This document shows positions 35,508-45,143 of a stretch of DNA of 60,227 nucleotides, piece after piece. Within the stretch, counting starts at the first letter, position 1, and each line of letters starts with the position of its first letter. Source of the DNA: CAZSMK01 sp964608095 (GTDB taxonomy: Bacteria > Sumerlaeota > Sumerlaeia > MWCT01 > JAGHBZ01); assembly GCA_964608095.1 (NCBI GenBank), contig CAZSMK010000095.1:1-60227 (forward strand), in the 5' to 3' direction. The notes beneath the pieces were generated by a model. The model made no database searches, was not told where the DNA came from, and saw nothing but the letters and a program-made list of their open reading frames with translations. A program made the position numbers and the translations under genes.

Positions 35508-38483
35508 ATGTTAAAAATGTATTCGAATCCCAAAAACCTTTTGCCCTTTCTTCTCCTGCTCACCTTTTTTGTTCTTGCGTATTCTGTTCCATCCAGTGCC
35601 ACAACCACCACACTTGAATGCGACGTGCTGGTTGCGGGAGGCGGCTGTAGTGGAATATGTGCGGCGCTCCAGGCAGCGCGACTTGGCGCACGCACCATTC
35701 TCGTCGAGGAGACTCCATGGCTCGGTGGTATGTTAACCGCTGCTGGCGTCAGCGCCACTGATGGAAACCACCTTTTGCCTACCGGTCTATGGGGTGAGTT
35801 TCGCCAGCATCTTTATGACTACTATGGTGGCCCATCAGCGGTCAATACCGGCTGGGTAAGCCATACGCTCTTTGAACCGCATGTCGGCAACATGATATTT
35901 CACCAGATGGCGGACGACCTCTCGACAACGCTGACTTATTACCATGAGTTCTGGCCCTTCCGTGTTTTAAAAGAAACGAATCGTGTTAAAGGTGGCGTAT
36001 TCATCAATAATGCAGGTGATTTCCTGGTTGTTCATGCGGATGTATCGATAGCGGCTGACGAATGCGGCGATTTTCTTGCCATGGCGGATGTCCCCTATCG
36101 CATTGGTATGGAGGCTCAATGGGAAACGGGCGAACCCGGCGCATCTCCCGTCGCTACCGATATTATCCAGGACATAACGTATGTCGTGACACTAAAAGAT
36201 TATGGAGACGGAGCAGACAAAACAATTCCAGAACCGCCCGACTATGATCCCGAGCCCTACTGGTGCACATGTGACGAAGTATGTAGCGATACCGCACAGT
36301 ATACTTGCCCAACCATGTTCAATTATGGGAGACTGCCGAACGATAAATTCATGATCAATTGGCCTATTCACGGCAACGACTATTATTTGAATGTACTCGA
36401 GATGACGCATGAGGAGCGCCTTGATGCCCTTGAGGCGGCGAAACATTTCACCCTCGGATGGCTCTACTTCATGCAGACAGAAGGCGGCTATATTCATTAC
36501 GGAATAGCCGACGACGAGTATCCAACCTCGGATGGGCTTGCCTTGATCCCCTACCATCGTGAGAGCAGGCGGATGCAAGGTCTGGTGCAGTTCCGTGTAC
36601 AGAGCATACTCGACCCCTACAATTCACCCGATGGTCCTCTCTATAAAACCGGTATAGCGGTCGGCGACTATCCCATCGATCATCATCATACAAAATGTCC
36701 TGAACCATATTCTGAGTCGTTCCCGAAGATTCCCTCTTTTGCGGTTCCCTATGGCGCTCTGTTGCCAGCAAAAACGAATGGCTTGATTGTTGCTGAAAAA
36801 AGCCTTTCTGTTACGCACATGGTAAACGGTTGTACGCGTCTACAACCATGTGTGATGTCGATCGGTCAGGCTGCCGGAGCAGCCGCGGCACTTGCCTCGC
36901 TCTCTGATATTCAACCCCGCAATATTTCTATCAGAAAACTGCAACAGACACTCCTCGATGCAAATTGTTGGTGTTTGCCCTTTGTCGACGTTCAACGCGA
37001 ACGCTGGTCATTCCAGGAAGTGCAACGTGTAGGACTTACCGGCGCGCTCAAAGGAACGGGACTTCCGTCCGGTTGGGCAAACAAAACGTATTTCTATCCT
37101 GAGGATGACGTTGAAGGAGCGACAGCCGGCGAGGCGCTTGCGGTATGTCTCGAACAAGATAACCCACCGATTACGAGTATAGATTTGAACTCAACATATC
37201 CCCTGAGTCGCTCCGAGACAGTGCGCGCCGTTCATGAGGTACTGGGAAGTCCGACACCTGAAACCACTCAACCTTACTACAGTGATGTTCTTTCGGGACA
37301 TGACGCATTTACGGCTGTTCAGTTCGGCTATGAACAGGGATGGTTCGAAGAGTGGGCGGCGCCACCGTTGTTTGAACCCGATGTGCTGATTACGCGCGAA
37401 CAATTCGCGGCACTGCTCGACCGCGCTCTCGATCCCTTTAACACCCTTGCGGTCGAACTCAAGCCTGAACCAGAACCTCCCCTACCGTGTCATGTGTTCT
37501 CCCCTCTTTGGAAACTTCACACAAACCCGGACGTCCCGGATGCGACTGGTCTTGCTCCTGAATGGTTCCCATCGGAAAGCGACAATAACCGCTCCATGGC
37601 GTTCAACCCCGCAACCAACCACCTGCTTATAACGGATAATATAAATTGCACCATCCACATTGTCGATGCGGAAACGGGCGAAGATCTCGGTACACTCGAC
37701 AACTCCATCATGACCGGGGGGCTTCTTAATGTCGCCTCGGTCGCGGTCGATGCAGTGGGCGTCATCTACGCCGCTCCTCTGGACTCTGATCCCTTCAAAG
37801 TGTATCGCTGGCAGGATGAAAATAGTTCACCTACTGTGGCTTTTTCTCAAAACCTCGAGTGGTTTTGCGGTCGCGTTATGGACATCACCGGTACCGGAGA
37901 GAACACGCTTCTTTACATTACTGCATCCGGCGACACCGCACGTATATTACAGTTATCTACAGAAAACGGTGTGACCTTCTCCATAAGCGCTATGATTGAA
38001 GAGGGGGAGAGTGGAAGCGTCTGGGGATTATACGGATTGAGTGTGTTATCGGAATCAGAAATTCTTGCAAAGGGAAGGTTCACATCCCTTTTGCGATACA
38101 TAAAACAAGCCGGTATCTGGAATCTCGATCTAACCTATGAAGGAAAAGGTTTTGAGGGTACCACTACTACAGCCCTCGAGTATGATGCCCAAGACGACCT
38201 CCTCTTTGCACTCGCATGTGACACGTATTACCCTCCGTCAGGAACTCAACCATGTCCGGGTTCCACGGGAGGGGTGATTTTCCAAATGGAAGACGATGAG
38301 TCCTTCACCTTCCTCGGGTTTGCCCCCCTTGAAGAAACAACGGTTTCCGGGAACGGTGCAGGAGCGGTAGCCTTCGACCCCACTTCACAAAGATTATTCG
38401 TAAGTTTATCCCGCAACGGTTATGCTGCCTATACTATCGAGTTTCCTGACCGTGGGAACATGAACTTGTGGCTTTTCAACTAA
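35508..38483 (+). CDS. Secreted FAD-dependent oxidoreductase fused to SLH-like and propeller-like domains
   Basis: The 991-residue protein begins with a signal peptide (LLPFLLLLTFFVLAYSVPSS). Residues about 37-480 form an FAD-dependent oxidoreductase of the PF12831 type, with the dinucleotide motif VLVAGGGCSGICAALQAARL and C-terminal CTRLQPCVMSIGQAAGAAAA. Residues about 490-645 contain S-layer-homology-like stretches (YYSDVLSGHDAFTAVQFGYE, LITREQFAALLDRAL). The last 330 residues read as a beta-propeller-like domain (MAFNPATNHLLITDN, AVDAVGVIYAAP). The substrate is unknown; PF12831 members are often found with polysaccharide-degradation genes. The order FAD enzyme, SLH-like, propeller suggests a surface-displayed redox enzyme. 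Confidence 0.82.
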   Translation: MLKMYSNPKNLLPFLLLLTFFVLAYSVPSSATTTTLECDVLVAGGGCSGICAALQAARLGARTILVEETPWLGGMLTAAGVSATDGNHLLPTGLWGEFRQHLYDYYGGPSAVNTGWVSHTLFEPHVGNMIFHQMADDLSTTLTYYHEFWPFRVLKETNRVKGGVFINNAGDFLVVHADVSIAADECGDFLAMADVPYRIGMEAQWETGEPGASPVATDIIQDITYVVTLKDYGDGADKTIPEPPDYDPEPYWCTCDEVCSDTAQYTCPTMFNYGRLPNDKFMINWPIHGNDYYLNVLEMTHEERLDALEAAKHFTLGWLYFMQTEGGYIHYGIADDEYPTSDGLALIPYHRESRRMQGLVQFRVQSILDPYNSPDGPLYKTGIAVGDYPIDHHHTKCPEPYSESFPKIPSFAVPYGALLPAKTNGLIVAEKSLSVTHMVNGCTRLQPCVMSIGQAAGAAAALASLSDIQPRNISIRKLQQTLLDANCWCLPFVDVQRERWSFQEVQRVGLTGALKGTGLPSGWANKTYFYPEDDVEGATAGEALAVCLEQDNPPITSIDLNSTYPLSRSETVRAVHEVLGSPTPETTQPYYSDVLSGHDAFTAVQFGYEQGWFEEWAAPPLFEPDVLITREQFAALLDRALDPFNTLAVELKPEPEPPLPCHVFSPLWKLHTNPDVPDATGLAPEWFPSESDNNRSMAFNPATNHLLITDNINCTIHIVDAETGEDLGTLDNSIMTGGLLNVASVAVDAVGVIYAAPLDSDPFKVYRWQDENSSPTVAFSQNLEWFCGRVMDITGTGENTLLYITASGDTARILQLSTENGVTFSISAMIEEGESGSVWGLYGLSVLSESEILAKGRFTSLLRYIKQAGIWNLDLTYEGKGFEGTTTTALEYDAQDDLLFALACDTYYPPSGTQPCPGSTGGVIFQMEDDESFTFLGFAPLEETTVSGNGAGAVAFDPTSQRLFVSLSRNGYAAYTIEFPDRGNMNLWLFN

Positions 38484-38566
38484 ACCTGCACACTCAAGCT
38501 GCTTCATCCTCTCGCATACTCATAAGACTCGTTTGCAGCGAAATCAATGCCGATTCTCTCAGGGCA

Positions 38567-39166
38567 TTATAATTCCGCGCTTCTGACATCAGAATCTTTC
38601 TGAGACCGGATTATGTCGCCCCACGAAGCGGTTCCATTGGTGGCGTCATATATGATCGGAGCCATTCCACCGCCAAACCGAAGGATCTCATAAGCAGGAT
38701 AAGGAACATCGGCTATACCGTCAGGACCAGATGAGCTTAATTTCCATGTGCCGTAACGAAGTGGTCCTTCAGGAAAAAACATAGTAGATGAGGGCTCTTC
38801 TTCTTCACGCTGTTCATAATTTACATATCGATAACGCCAGTACTCCGCAGGTAATTTGGTCTTTCCATACCGGAACGGGTCATATAAAGCATAGGCATTG
38901 GATAAGTATGCAATAGGGGTTGTCATCAGGTAAGAGACATAATAATAATGTAACGCATGATGATCGACATCCGGTGGATATTTGTTGGCATCCACACAAT
39001 AGGATTCCAGAACAGTAGCCAGTGTACGAAGATCGTTCTTGGCACGGGAAACCTTGCTTCTTACCTGTGCTTCGAGGAAATTCGGCACGGCAATAGCAGC
39101 GAGGATAGCAATAATTGCCACAACAATCAGCAACTCGATGAGTGTAAATCCTTTTCTCCTTCTCAT
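38567..39166 (-). CDS. Type IV pilin-like prepilin (short pseudopilin class)
   Basis: The start ATG 39166 follows AAGGAGG. The 199-residue protein has a short leader MRRRKG, then FTLIELLIVVAIIAILAAIA (Glu5 present), then NFLEAQVRSKVSRAKNDLRT. The C-terminal domain contains LSSSGPDGIADVPY, a calcium-loop-like motif as in GspG-type pseudopilins. Many such genes scattered through a genome are characteristic of several uncultured phyla, where they may serve surface display rather than one pilus. It is isolated between divergent and convergent neighbours. Confidence 0.88.
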   Translation of the reverse strand: MRRRKGFTLIELLIVVAIIAILAAIAVPNFLEAQVRSKVSRAKNDLRTLATVLESYCVDANKYPPDVDHHALHYYYVSYLMTTPIAYLSNAYALYDPFRYGKTKLPAEYWRYRYVNYEQREEEEPSSTMFFPEGPLRYGTWKLSSSGPDGIADVPYPAYEILRFGGGMAPIIYDATNGTASWGDIIRSQKDSDVRSAEL

Positions 39167-39364
39167 GTCCTTTCACCTCCTTAGATGATATAATAAGTCT
39201 ATGACAATTTGTTGTTTACATCAATTATTTTTTAGTTTTAGCGTCTCTTCTTCATTTTTTGTTGATTCTCCCTCCACATTAAAACATTATTCAAAATGTT
39301 ACTTTAAACGTTTGGTAACTTTATCTATCGAATAGAAAACACATTCAGGTAATATCTTATTCTT

Positions 39365-40699
39365 ATGAGACGGGTTCAAGCCACGATATCTACGAAAGTT
39401 TATATTCTCGCTTTTATTTTTTTATTCTTTTTTGTCGTGCCACTTGCCCGGGATGCGGTATTTAAAGATCCCTTGATATATGAACACAGAGAAGAGATGT
39501 TCCGGGTATGGTCTCCAGCAACGGGAGAAGACAATAAATCTCTTCTTGAAAATAACGATCAAGGTATTGTTCTATCCGATCTCTCCGGCGACTGCTACGG
39601 CGACGAAAACTCTCAACGAGCGGTTTTTCTGAGAACACCCCGGCGACCGACAGAAACATATCTGCAGGTAAAAATTTCCAATTTTATCCCTCTGGATACA
39701 TACACTCAGGCGGGAATGGTGCTATGGCATGATGCCGATAACTACATTCGACACACGATAGGATTCGTCCCCGCTGCACATGAAGCATTGGGCGAGTTCC
39801 AGGGAAACCCGGGCTCACGAGGGCTCTTTCCCCTTTATCCACGCCAATTCCCCACGGAGGTCTGGTTGCGGTTCGACGTGCGCCGGCGTACTGTTAAATG
39901 CTGGATTTCTTATAATGGTGCATTCTGGTACTCTAACGGCGGATTCACTCTTCCGAAGGACATTGCCACGACCGCCTTGATTAAAGGCGCAGGTATTATT
40001 GGAGTGGGCGGACGAACGGTTCAGAAACCTCTTTTTTCGGATTGGGAGGAAGGCGATCTCCTACCCTACGCAGATGACGATTTTAACCGTAATCTGCTCG
40101 CGCCGAACTGGACGATTAGCCAGACCAACTCAGGATGGGGACATGAAAAGACCAGAATCTATCTAAGCGATGGACATCTTGTCATCAAGCCTTTCTCCGG
40201 TTCGGATATTTACCTTGGGAATGAGACGTATCCCTTTGCGGCAATTCACGCTCCTGAGGGCGATGAATGGATTGTGGAAATCAAAATTTCCCGCCTTAAT
40301 ACCAACGCACGAGGAAGGTTCAACAAAGCGGGAGTGGTACTGTCACAGGACAACGGACATTTCATTAATCTTGCCCTCGTGTGCGATGAACTCAACGACC
40401 AGATATATTTCGAGACCCTCTCATACGGGGACAGGAATCATTTCTTTCGGGAAGTGAATGTCGAAGGTTTTGCAGCGCGAAAAATAACCGATGCCTATCT
40501 GAGAATCAGGAAACGTGGCGCCGATAAATTCCACACAAAGGCATCGTATGATAACGTCACCTGGTACGATCTCGGAGAATATGAAAATCCGCTTTACGAA
40601 CCGGATATCCGGCTTTTTGCCTCAGGCGACATCTACATGCAATATACTGAAGAATACGATTTTGCCGCACAATTTGATTATATTAAAAAATTCCCTTAA
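39365..40699 (+). CDS. Exported protein with two lectin-like (DUF1349-type) beta-sandwich domains
   Basis: The 444-residue protein has an N-terminal membrane or signal segment (VYILAFIFLFFFVVPLA). Two related halves follow. The first has QAGMVLWHDADNYIRHTIGF and AFWYSNGGFTLP; the second has KAGVVLSQDNGHFINLALVC and VTWYDLGEYENPL. Each is a concanavalin-like sandwich of the DUF1349 (beta-xylosidase C-terminal-like) kind. It probably binds or recognises glycans. The stop TAA abuts the ATG of the GH51 gene (TAAATG), so the two form an operon, consistent with a role in arabinoglycan use. Confidence 0.75.
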   Translation: MRRVQATISTKVYILAFIFLFFFVVPLARDAVFKDPLIYEHREEMFRVWSPATGEDNKSLLENNDQGIVLSDLSGDCYGDENSQRAVFLRTPRRPTETYLQVKISNFIPLDTYTQAGMVLWHDADNYIRHTIGFVPAAHEALGEFQGNPGSRGLFPLYPRQFPTEVWLRFDVRRRTVKCWISYNGAFWYSNGGFTLPKDIATTALIKGAGIIGVGGRTVQKPLFSDWEEGDLLPYADDDFNRNLLAPNWTISQTNSGWGHEKTRIYLSDGHLVIKPFSGSDIYLGNETYPFAAIHAPEGDEWIVEIKISRLNTNARGRFNKAGVVLSQDNGHFINLALVCDELNDQIYFETLSYGDRNHFFREVNVEGFAARKITDAYLRIRKRGADKFHTKASYDNVTWYDLGEYENPLYEPDIRLFASGDIYMQYTEEYDFAAQFDYIKKFP

Positions 40700-42871
40700 A
40701 TGAAATTGAACACTCAAAATAAATTTTATACCATGCAAATACCGCTTAAAACATTTCATAAGATGGCGTTAGTGCTATGCATTTTTTTACTTTTTGCTTA
40801 TATGGGGGTGGCGTCCGTGGAAGACAATTTTTTTTCATTTTCAGAATACTCGGGCAAAGATACATCTATCTCGATCCATCCGGACCGCGTATCCACCTAT
40901 ACGGTATCCGCTCGCCTCTTCGGAAAATTCACTGAGAATCTGGGCGCAAATATATACGGAGGATTCTGGGCGCAGATACTGATGAACCCGAGCCTTGAAC
41001 CTGCTTCCACCTGTAAATCAGGGCGTCGATATAATGCGTTTCAGAGAAGCGCCCTAAAAACTCTGACCCATGAAGATGCGCCGACATCCGATATCGAAGA
41101 CACTCTTGCCTTCTGGTGGTTTCCCTGGAACGGCGTCGGCGCAAACTATTCCCTCGCACACGATGCCTTCAACACCTTGCGCTCGCAGGTCATAGAAATC
41201 ACGTCATACCCGGAGAAGGTTTCCGGCGTAGGGATTCGCCAGCCGGTTTTTCTGCCCCTTCACCGACAAAAAAACTACTCCTTCTCCTGCTATGTGAAGG
41301 AAGCGACCTCGCCAATTATTGTCCAGGTGTTGGATCCCGGCAATGAATCTAAGCCCCTTGGCTCGTCGCGTTTCGAGCCTGTCGAACAAGGCGAATGGAA
41401 GAAAATCACCGGAACACTTACCGTGAATGCAGACAACTACAAGAGGTGCAGCGCGGTCTGGTTTTGCATCGGGCTCGCTGGCAAAGGACGCCTCCAAATC
41501 GACCAGGTGCTGCTTTTTCCTGAGGATAACATCGAGGGATTCGATCCCGAAGTGGTCAATCTGGCTAAAAAGTCGAATATAAGAATTCTTAGATTCCCGG
41601 GTGGCAACTATGCAAGCGGCTATCACTGGAAAGACGACCTCGTTCCTTTCGATGAACGCCGAACGCTTCCCAACCCCGCATGGAACCAATGCGATCCGCA
41701 TCATGTGGGTACTGACGAGCATATAGCGTTCTGCCGCCTGATCGGCGCTGAGCCAATGATATGCGTAAACGCAGGCGACGGGACGGCAGAAGAAGCAGCG
41801 GATTGGGTCGAGTATTGTAACGGGGCGCCTGACACTAAATGGGGCAAAGTACGCGCAGAACGCGGCCATCCCGAACCTTACAACGTTAAAATCTGGGAGG
41901 TGGGCAACGAGCTCTGGGGTCACTGGCAGATCGGGCATTGCACACCGCAGGAATATGCTGAACGGTATCGCCGGTTCTATTCCGCCATGAAAAAGGCAGA
42001 TCCCTCGATTCATATCATTGCTAACGGACATAACGGCACCATGATACCCGACTGGAATGAAGTCCTGATGCAAGAATGTCCGGACATACTTCACTCCTTG
42101 TCGCTCCATTTCCTGTGTTCAAACATTCCGCAGTCCCCGCCGGAATTCGCCTTTCTGAGCCAGATGGGTTACTCGTACCTATTCGAAGACCTCTTCTACA
42201 GAATCAACGACCGGGCAAGCTCGCACGGACTCAATCTCAAACTGGCGGTCACAGAACACATGATTTTCAACGGACAGGGGTATCATCCCCGACCCGAAAC
42301 CCTTGCAGAAGCACTTTCTTACGCAGGTATGCTCAACTCCATAATTCGAACCCGTGGATTGGTCGAAGTTTATACGCATAGCGCGTTAGTGAACCATGGT
42401 GGCGGCATGAAAAAAGACCGGGGAGTAGTGTTTGCTGAACCCGTATATTACGCCCGGCAAGAGCTGCAGCGGCTTGCAGGATACCGTCCGGTTGCCTTTG
42501 AACTGAAGTGTCGATTCTCCGACGTGCCGCAATGGCAGCCGGAATGGGCAGGACCTGATCCCAAAAAGTTTCCCCTCATCGACGCTATGCCTTTGATTAA
42601 AGAGGGCGTTCTCGAAATCGTTCTGATCAACCGTCACCATTCCGAAACCACCGACGTGACAGTGGCTCTCACCAGCGGCTCATTCCAAAAAACCATACGC
42701 GTATTGGAACTCAGCGGGCCGTCTTTTCTGGCGATGAATGACTCGTTGTCGCCGGGACGGGTAACACCGCGAACGCAAAAAATCAATGTCCAGAAGCCGA
42801 ATAAATTCACATTCACGCTGAAGCCGGCTGCCCTGTATGTGCTCTCGCTCACTGCGAAAAATAAAGAATAG
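40700..42871 (+). CDS. GH51 alpha-L-arabinofuranosidase, exported
   Basis: The 723-residue product opens with a hydrophobic segment (ALVLCIFLLFAYMGVASV, about 23-40), so it is exported or membrane-bound; ATG 40733 is an alternative start. The body is the GH51 type: an N-terminal FGKFTENLGANIYGGFWAQI region, LRFPGGNYASGYHW, the acid/base Glu404 in WEVGNELWG, the nucleophile Glu519 in AVTEHM and a C-terminal beta domain. A carbohydrate-binding-like insertion (about 155-270) precedes the barrel. It releases terminal arabinofuranose from arabinan or arabinoxylan. The nucleophile context TEH instead of the usual TEW is a minor variation. Confidence 0.9.
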   Translation: MKLNTQNKFYTMQIPLKTFHKMALVLCIFLLFAYMGVASVEDNFFSFSEYSGKDTSISIHPDRVSTYTVSARLFGKFTENLGANIYGGFWAQILMNPSLEPASTCKSGRRYNAFQRSALKTLTHEDAPTSDIEDTLAFWWFPWNGVGANYSLAHDAFNTLRSQVIEITSYPEKVSGVGIRQPVFLPLHRQKNYSFSCYVKEATSPIIVQVLDPGNESKPLGSSRFEPVEQGEWKKITGTLTVNADNYKRCSAVWFCIGLAGKGRLQIDQVLLFPEDNIEGFDPEVVNLAKKSNIRILRFPGGNYASGYHWKDDLVPFDERRTLPNPAWNQCDPHHVGTDEHIAFCRLIGAEPMICVNAGDGTAEEAADWVEYCNGAPDTKWGKVRAERGHPEPYNVKIWEVGNELWGHWQIGHCTPQEYAERYRRFYSAMKKADPSIHIIANGHNGTMIPDWNEVLMQECPDILHSLSLHFLCSNIPQSPPEFAFLSQMGYSYLFEDLFYRINDRASSHGLNLKLAVTEHMIFNGQGYHPRPETLAEALSYAGMLNSIIRTRGLVEVYTHSALVNHGGGMKKDRGVVFAEPVYYARQELQRLAGYRPVAFELKCRFSDVPQWQPEWAGPDPKKFPLIDAMPLIKEGVLEIVLINRHHSETTDVTVALTSGSFQKTIRVLELSGPSFLAMNDSLSPGRVTPRTQKINVQKPNKFTFTLKPAALYVLSLTAKNKE

Positions 42872-42931
42872 AAACATATTTTTGAAGCGGTGATGATGTA
42901 GACCTTTGACACATTTTATATAATTCAAGCG

Positions 42932-44224
42932 ATGTTGAACATTATGCATAGAATTGCGAAATGGTCTGTCACTCTCGTGCTTGTAGTGCTGCTCTTTAGT
43001 GGGTGCGACACCGGCATGGGAGGGAAGGTCACCATAAGGTTCTGGAACGGATTCACAGGCCCCGATGGCAGAACCATGCTCAGGATGGTAAAAAGGTTCA
43101 ATCGCGAAAACCCGGACGTCCATGTCATGATGCAGCGGATGGACTGGGGCACGTATTACAACAAATTATTTGTTGCAGGACTCGGGGGGAGGGCGCCGGA
43201 AGTCTTTATCGTGCATGCCGGCAATATTCAGCGCTTCATGCAGGCTAATTTCGTGCGTTCTATCGACGACCTCATCAACGGTGAGCATCGCATTGATGAA
43301 ACCGATCTTTTCGAAAATATCTGGGAGGTAGTCGAAAAAGACGGACAGCATTTCGGGCTTCCCCTGGACGTTCATCCACTCGGTATGTATTACAACAAAA
43401 AGCTTTTTCGCGAAGCCGGAATAGTTGATGACAAAGGAGAAGCCAAACCACCAGAGTCCCGCGAAGAATTCCTCGACGCGTTAACACGGCTCACCCGCGA
43501 CATCGACGGCGACGGTAAAATCGACCAGTGGGGATATGTGTTTACATGGTTTCGAACAAATTTATATACCATGATGCGTCAATGGGGCGGCAGTTTTTTT
43601 ACCGAAGACAAGAGTCGGTGTATTATGAACGCGCCGGAAAACGTCGAGGCGCTCCAGTTTTGCATCGATTTGATTCATAAACGCAACCTTGTTCCCTCAC
43701 CCGAAAACTTCGATTCGTGGATCGGGTTCAGGCAGGGTAAGGTTGCCATCGCCTTCGAAGGCATTTACATGTTATCCGACCTGACCAAGCAGAAGGACAT
43801 CGAGTTCGGTGCGGCGCCCTTGCCGTTACTGGGCAAAAAACCTGCTGCATGGGCTGAGTCTCACACCATCTGCATTAAATCGGAAATTGAAGGAAAACGC
43901 CTGGATGCCGCATGGCGGTTCGCTAAATACCTTTCCGATAACAGCCTTGATTGGGCTGAAGGCGGACAGATTCCCGTTAGAAAATCTCTTCGCAATAGCG
44001 AACGATTCCAGCACATGGAAGCACAATGGCAATTTGCACAGGAAATACCTTATGTAAGTTATGTGCCGCGTGTTACCTTTATTTTCGAATTTCTATCCGA
44101 GTTTGACACCGCAGTCGAGATTGCGTTGCGCGGGACTCTTCCCGCTAAAGAGGCATTGGATAGGGCAGTGGAAAACATCAACAAAATAATACCCCGGTAC
44201 CAGAAAAGTACCGAAACGAAATAG
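42932..44224 (+). CDS. Sugar ABC transporter substrate-binding lipoprotein
   Basis: The protein (430 residues) has a lipoprotein signal with lipobox LLFSGC, so it is anchored to a membrane by Cys about 25. It has the family-1 solute-binding fold: VTIRFWNGFTGPDG at the start, NPDVHVMMQRMDWGTYYNKL and PLDVHPLGMYYNKKLFREAG. Such proteins deliver oligosaccharides to MalFG-type permeases, which follow 10 bp downstream. A calcium-loop-like insert DIDGDGKIDQWGY is seen near residue 190. The position between GH51 and GH2 genes suggests that the ligand is an arabinose- or galactose/glucuronate-containing oligosaccharide; this is inference. Confidence 0.92.
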   Translation: MLNIMHRIAKWSVTLVLVVLLFSGCDTGMGGKVTIRFWNGFTGPDGRTMLRMVKRFNRENPDVHVMMQRMDWGTYYNKLFVAGLGGRAPEVFIVHAGNIQRFMQANFVRSIDDLINGEHRIDETDLFENIWEVVEKDGQHFGLPLDVHPLGMYYNKKLFREAGIVDDKGEAKPPESREEFLDALTRLTRDIDGDGKIDQWGYVFTWFRTNLYTMMRQWGGSFFTEDKSRCIMNAPENVEALQFCIDLIHKRNLVPSPENFDSWIGFRQGKVAIAFEGIYMLSDLTKQKDIEFGAAPLPLLGKKPAAWAESHTICIKSEIEGKRLDAAWRFAKYLSDNSLDWAEGGQIPVRKSLRNSERFQHMEAQWQFAQEIPYVSYVPRVTFIFEFLSEFDTAVEIALRGTLPAKEALDRAVENINKIIPRYQKSTETK

Positions 44225-44234
44225 CAGGTTGCAG

Positions 44235-45107
44235 ATGAATAACACACATACACTTTCGCGTTATACAGGCTACTGGTTTCTTCTCCCCTACCTCCTGCTT
44301 TTCTGCGCTTTTCTCGTGTTGCCGTTTTGTTACGGACTTGGCTTGAGCCTTTTCAGGTGGGAGATGCTCTCACCACAACCACCGCACTTCATTGGATTGG
44401 GTAATTACAATGAAGCGATTCATAGCCCCTATTTCTGGAAAGCCCTCTGGGCGACGTTCCGCTTCGTGGTTATGATAGTGCCGTTATCACTTAGCGGCGC
44501 GTTGCTCGTTGCGCTCGGCATTAATGCGCTGCCTTCGAATCGCCAGACTTTTTTCCGGGCCTCTTACTTTTTCCCCACCCTTATTTCGATTAGCGTTGCC
44601 GGCATTTTATGGCGCTGGTTTTTCAGTACCGAATTCGGGCTGTTCAATTCATACCTCGACTACGTGAACATCAAGATTCCCTGGTTGACTGACACCGCCT
44701 GGGCTATGAAATCCATCGTGATAATGACCTTCTGGTGGACGATCGGTGTGCCTATGGTGATCCTGCTCGCAGGGCTTCAACAAATCCCGAGCCATTATTA
44801 CGAAGCCGCTCAGATTGACGGCGCCGGCTCTTTCCAGCGCTTCTTCTATATCACGCTCCCCCTGCTCCGACCTGTCCTCCTTTTTGTCATCGTCATGAGC
44901 ATCATCGGCTCCTTCCAGGTGTTTGGACAGACGTTTATGATTACGCGAGGTGGTCCGGAACTCTCTACGCGTGTGCTCGTGCAATACATTTACGAAACAG
45001 CATTTACTCATTACCGCATGGGATATGGTGCATCCATGAGCTGGATTTTATTCCTGGTCATAGCCGTCTTTTCATATATTCAATTCAGATTTTTACGAGA
45101 AAAATAA
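44235..45107 (+). CDS. Sugar ABC transporter permease, MalF-like
   Basis: The start is taken as ATG 44235, not the TTG at 44229. The 290-residue protein has six membrane segments and the cytoplasmic EAA loop EAAQIDGAGSFQRFFYITLP that contacts the ATPase. It pairs with the MalG-like permease downstream and the lipoprotein upstream. Ends RFLREK, as usual in this family. No ATPase gene (MsmK/UgpC type) is encoded in the cluster, so a shared ATPase from elsewhere must energise it. Confidence 0.93.
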   Translation: MNNTHTLSRYTGYWFLLPYLLLFCAFLVLPFCYGLGLSLFRWEMLSPQPPHFIGLGNYNEAIHSPYFWKALWATFRFVVMIVPLSLSGALLVALGINALPSNRQTFFRASYFFPTLISISVAGILWRWFFSTEFGLFNSYLDYVNIKIPWLTDTAWAMKSIVIMTFWWTIGVPMVILLAGLQQIPSHYYEAAQIDGAGSFQRFFYITLPLLRPVLLFVIVMSIIGSFQVFGQTFMITRGGPELSTRVLVQYIYETAFTHYRMGYGASMSWILFLVIAVFSYIQFRFLREK

Positions 45108-45143
45108 ACAGGACTTGGCGTTTTGTCATCGAACACACATACT

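Noticed and set aside
41204..42109. 301-codon antisense frame in the GH51 gene
   Set aside because: Fully antisense to conserved catalytic motifs of GH51; no independent support.
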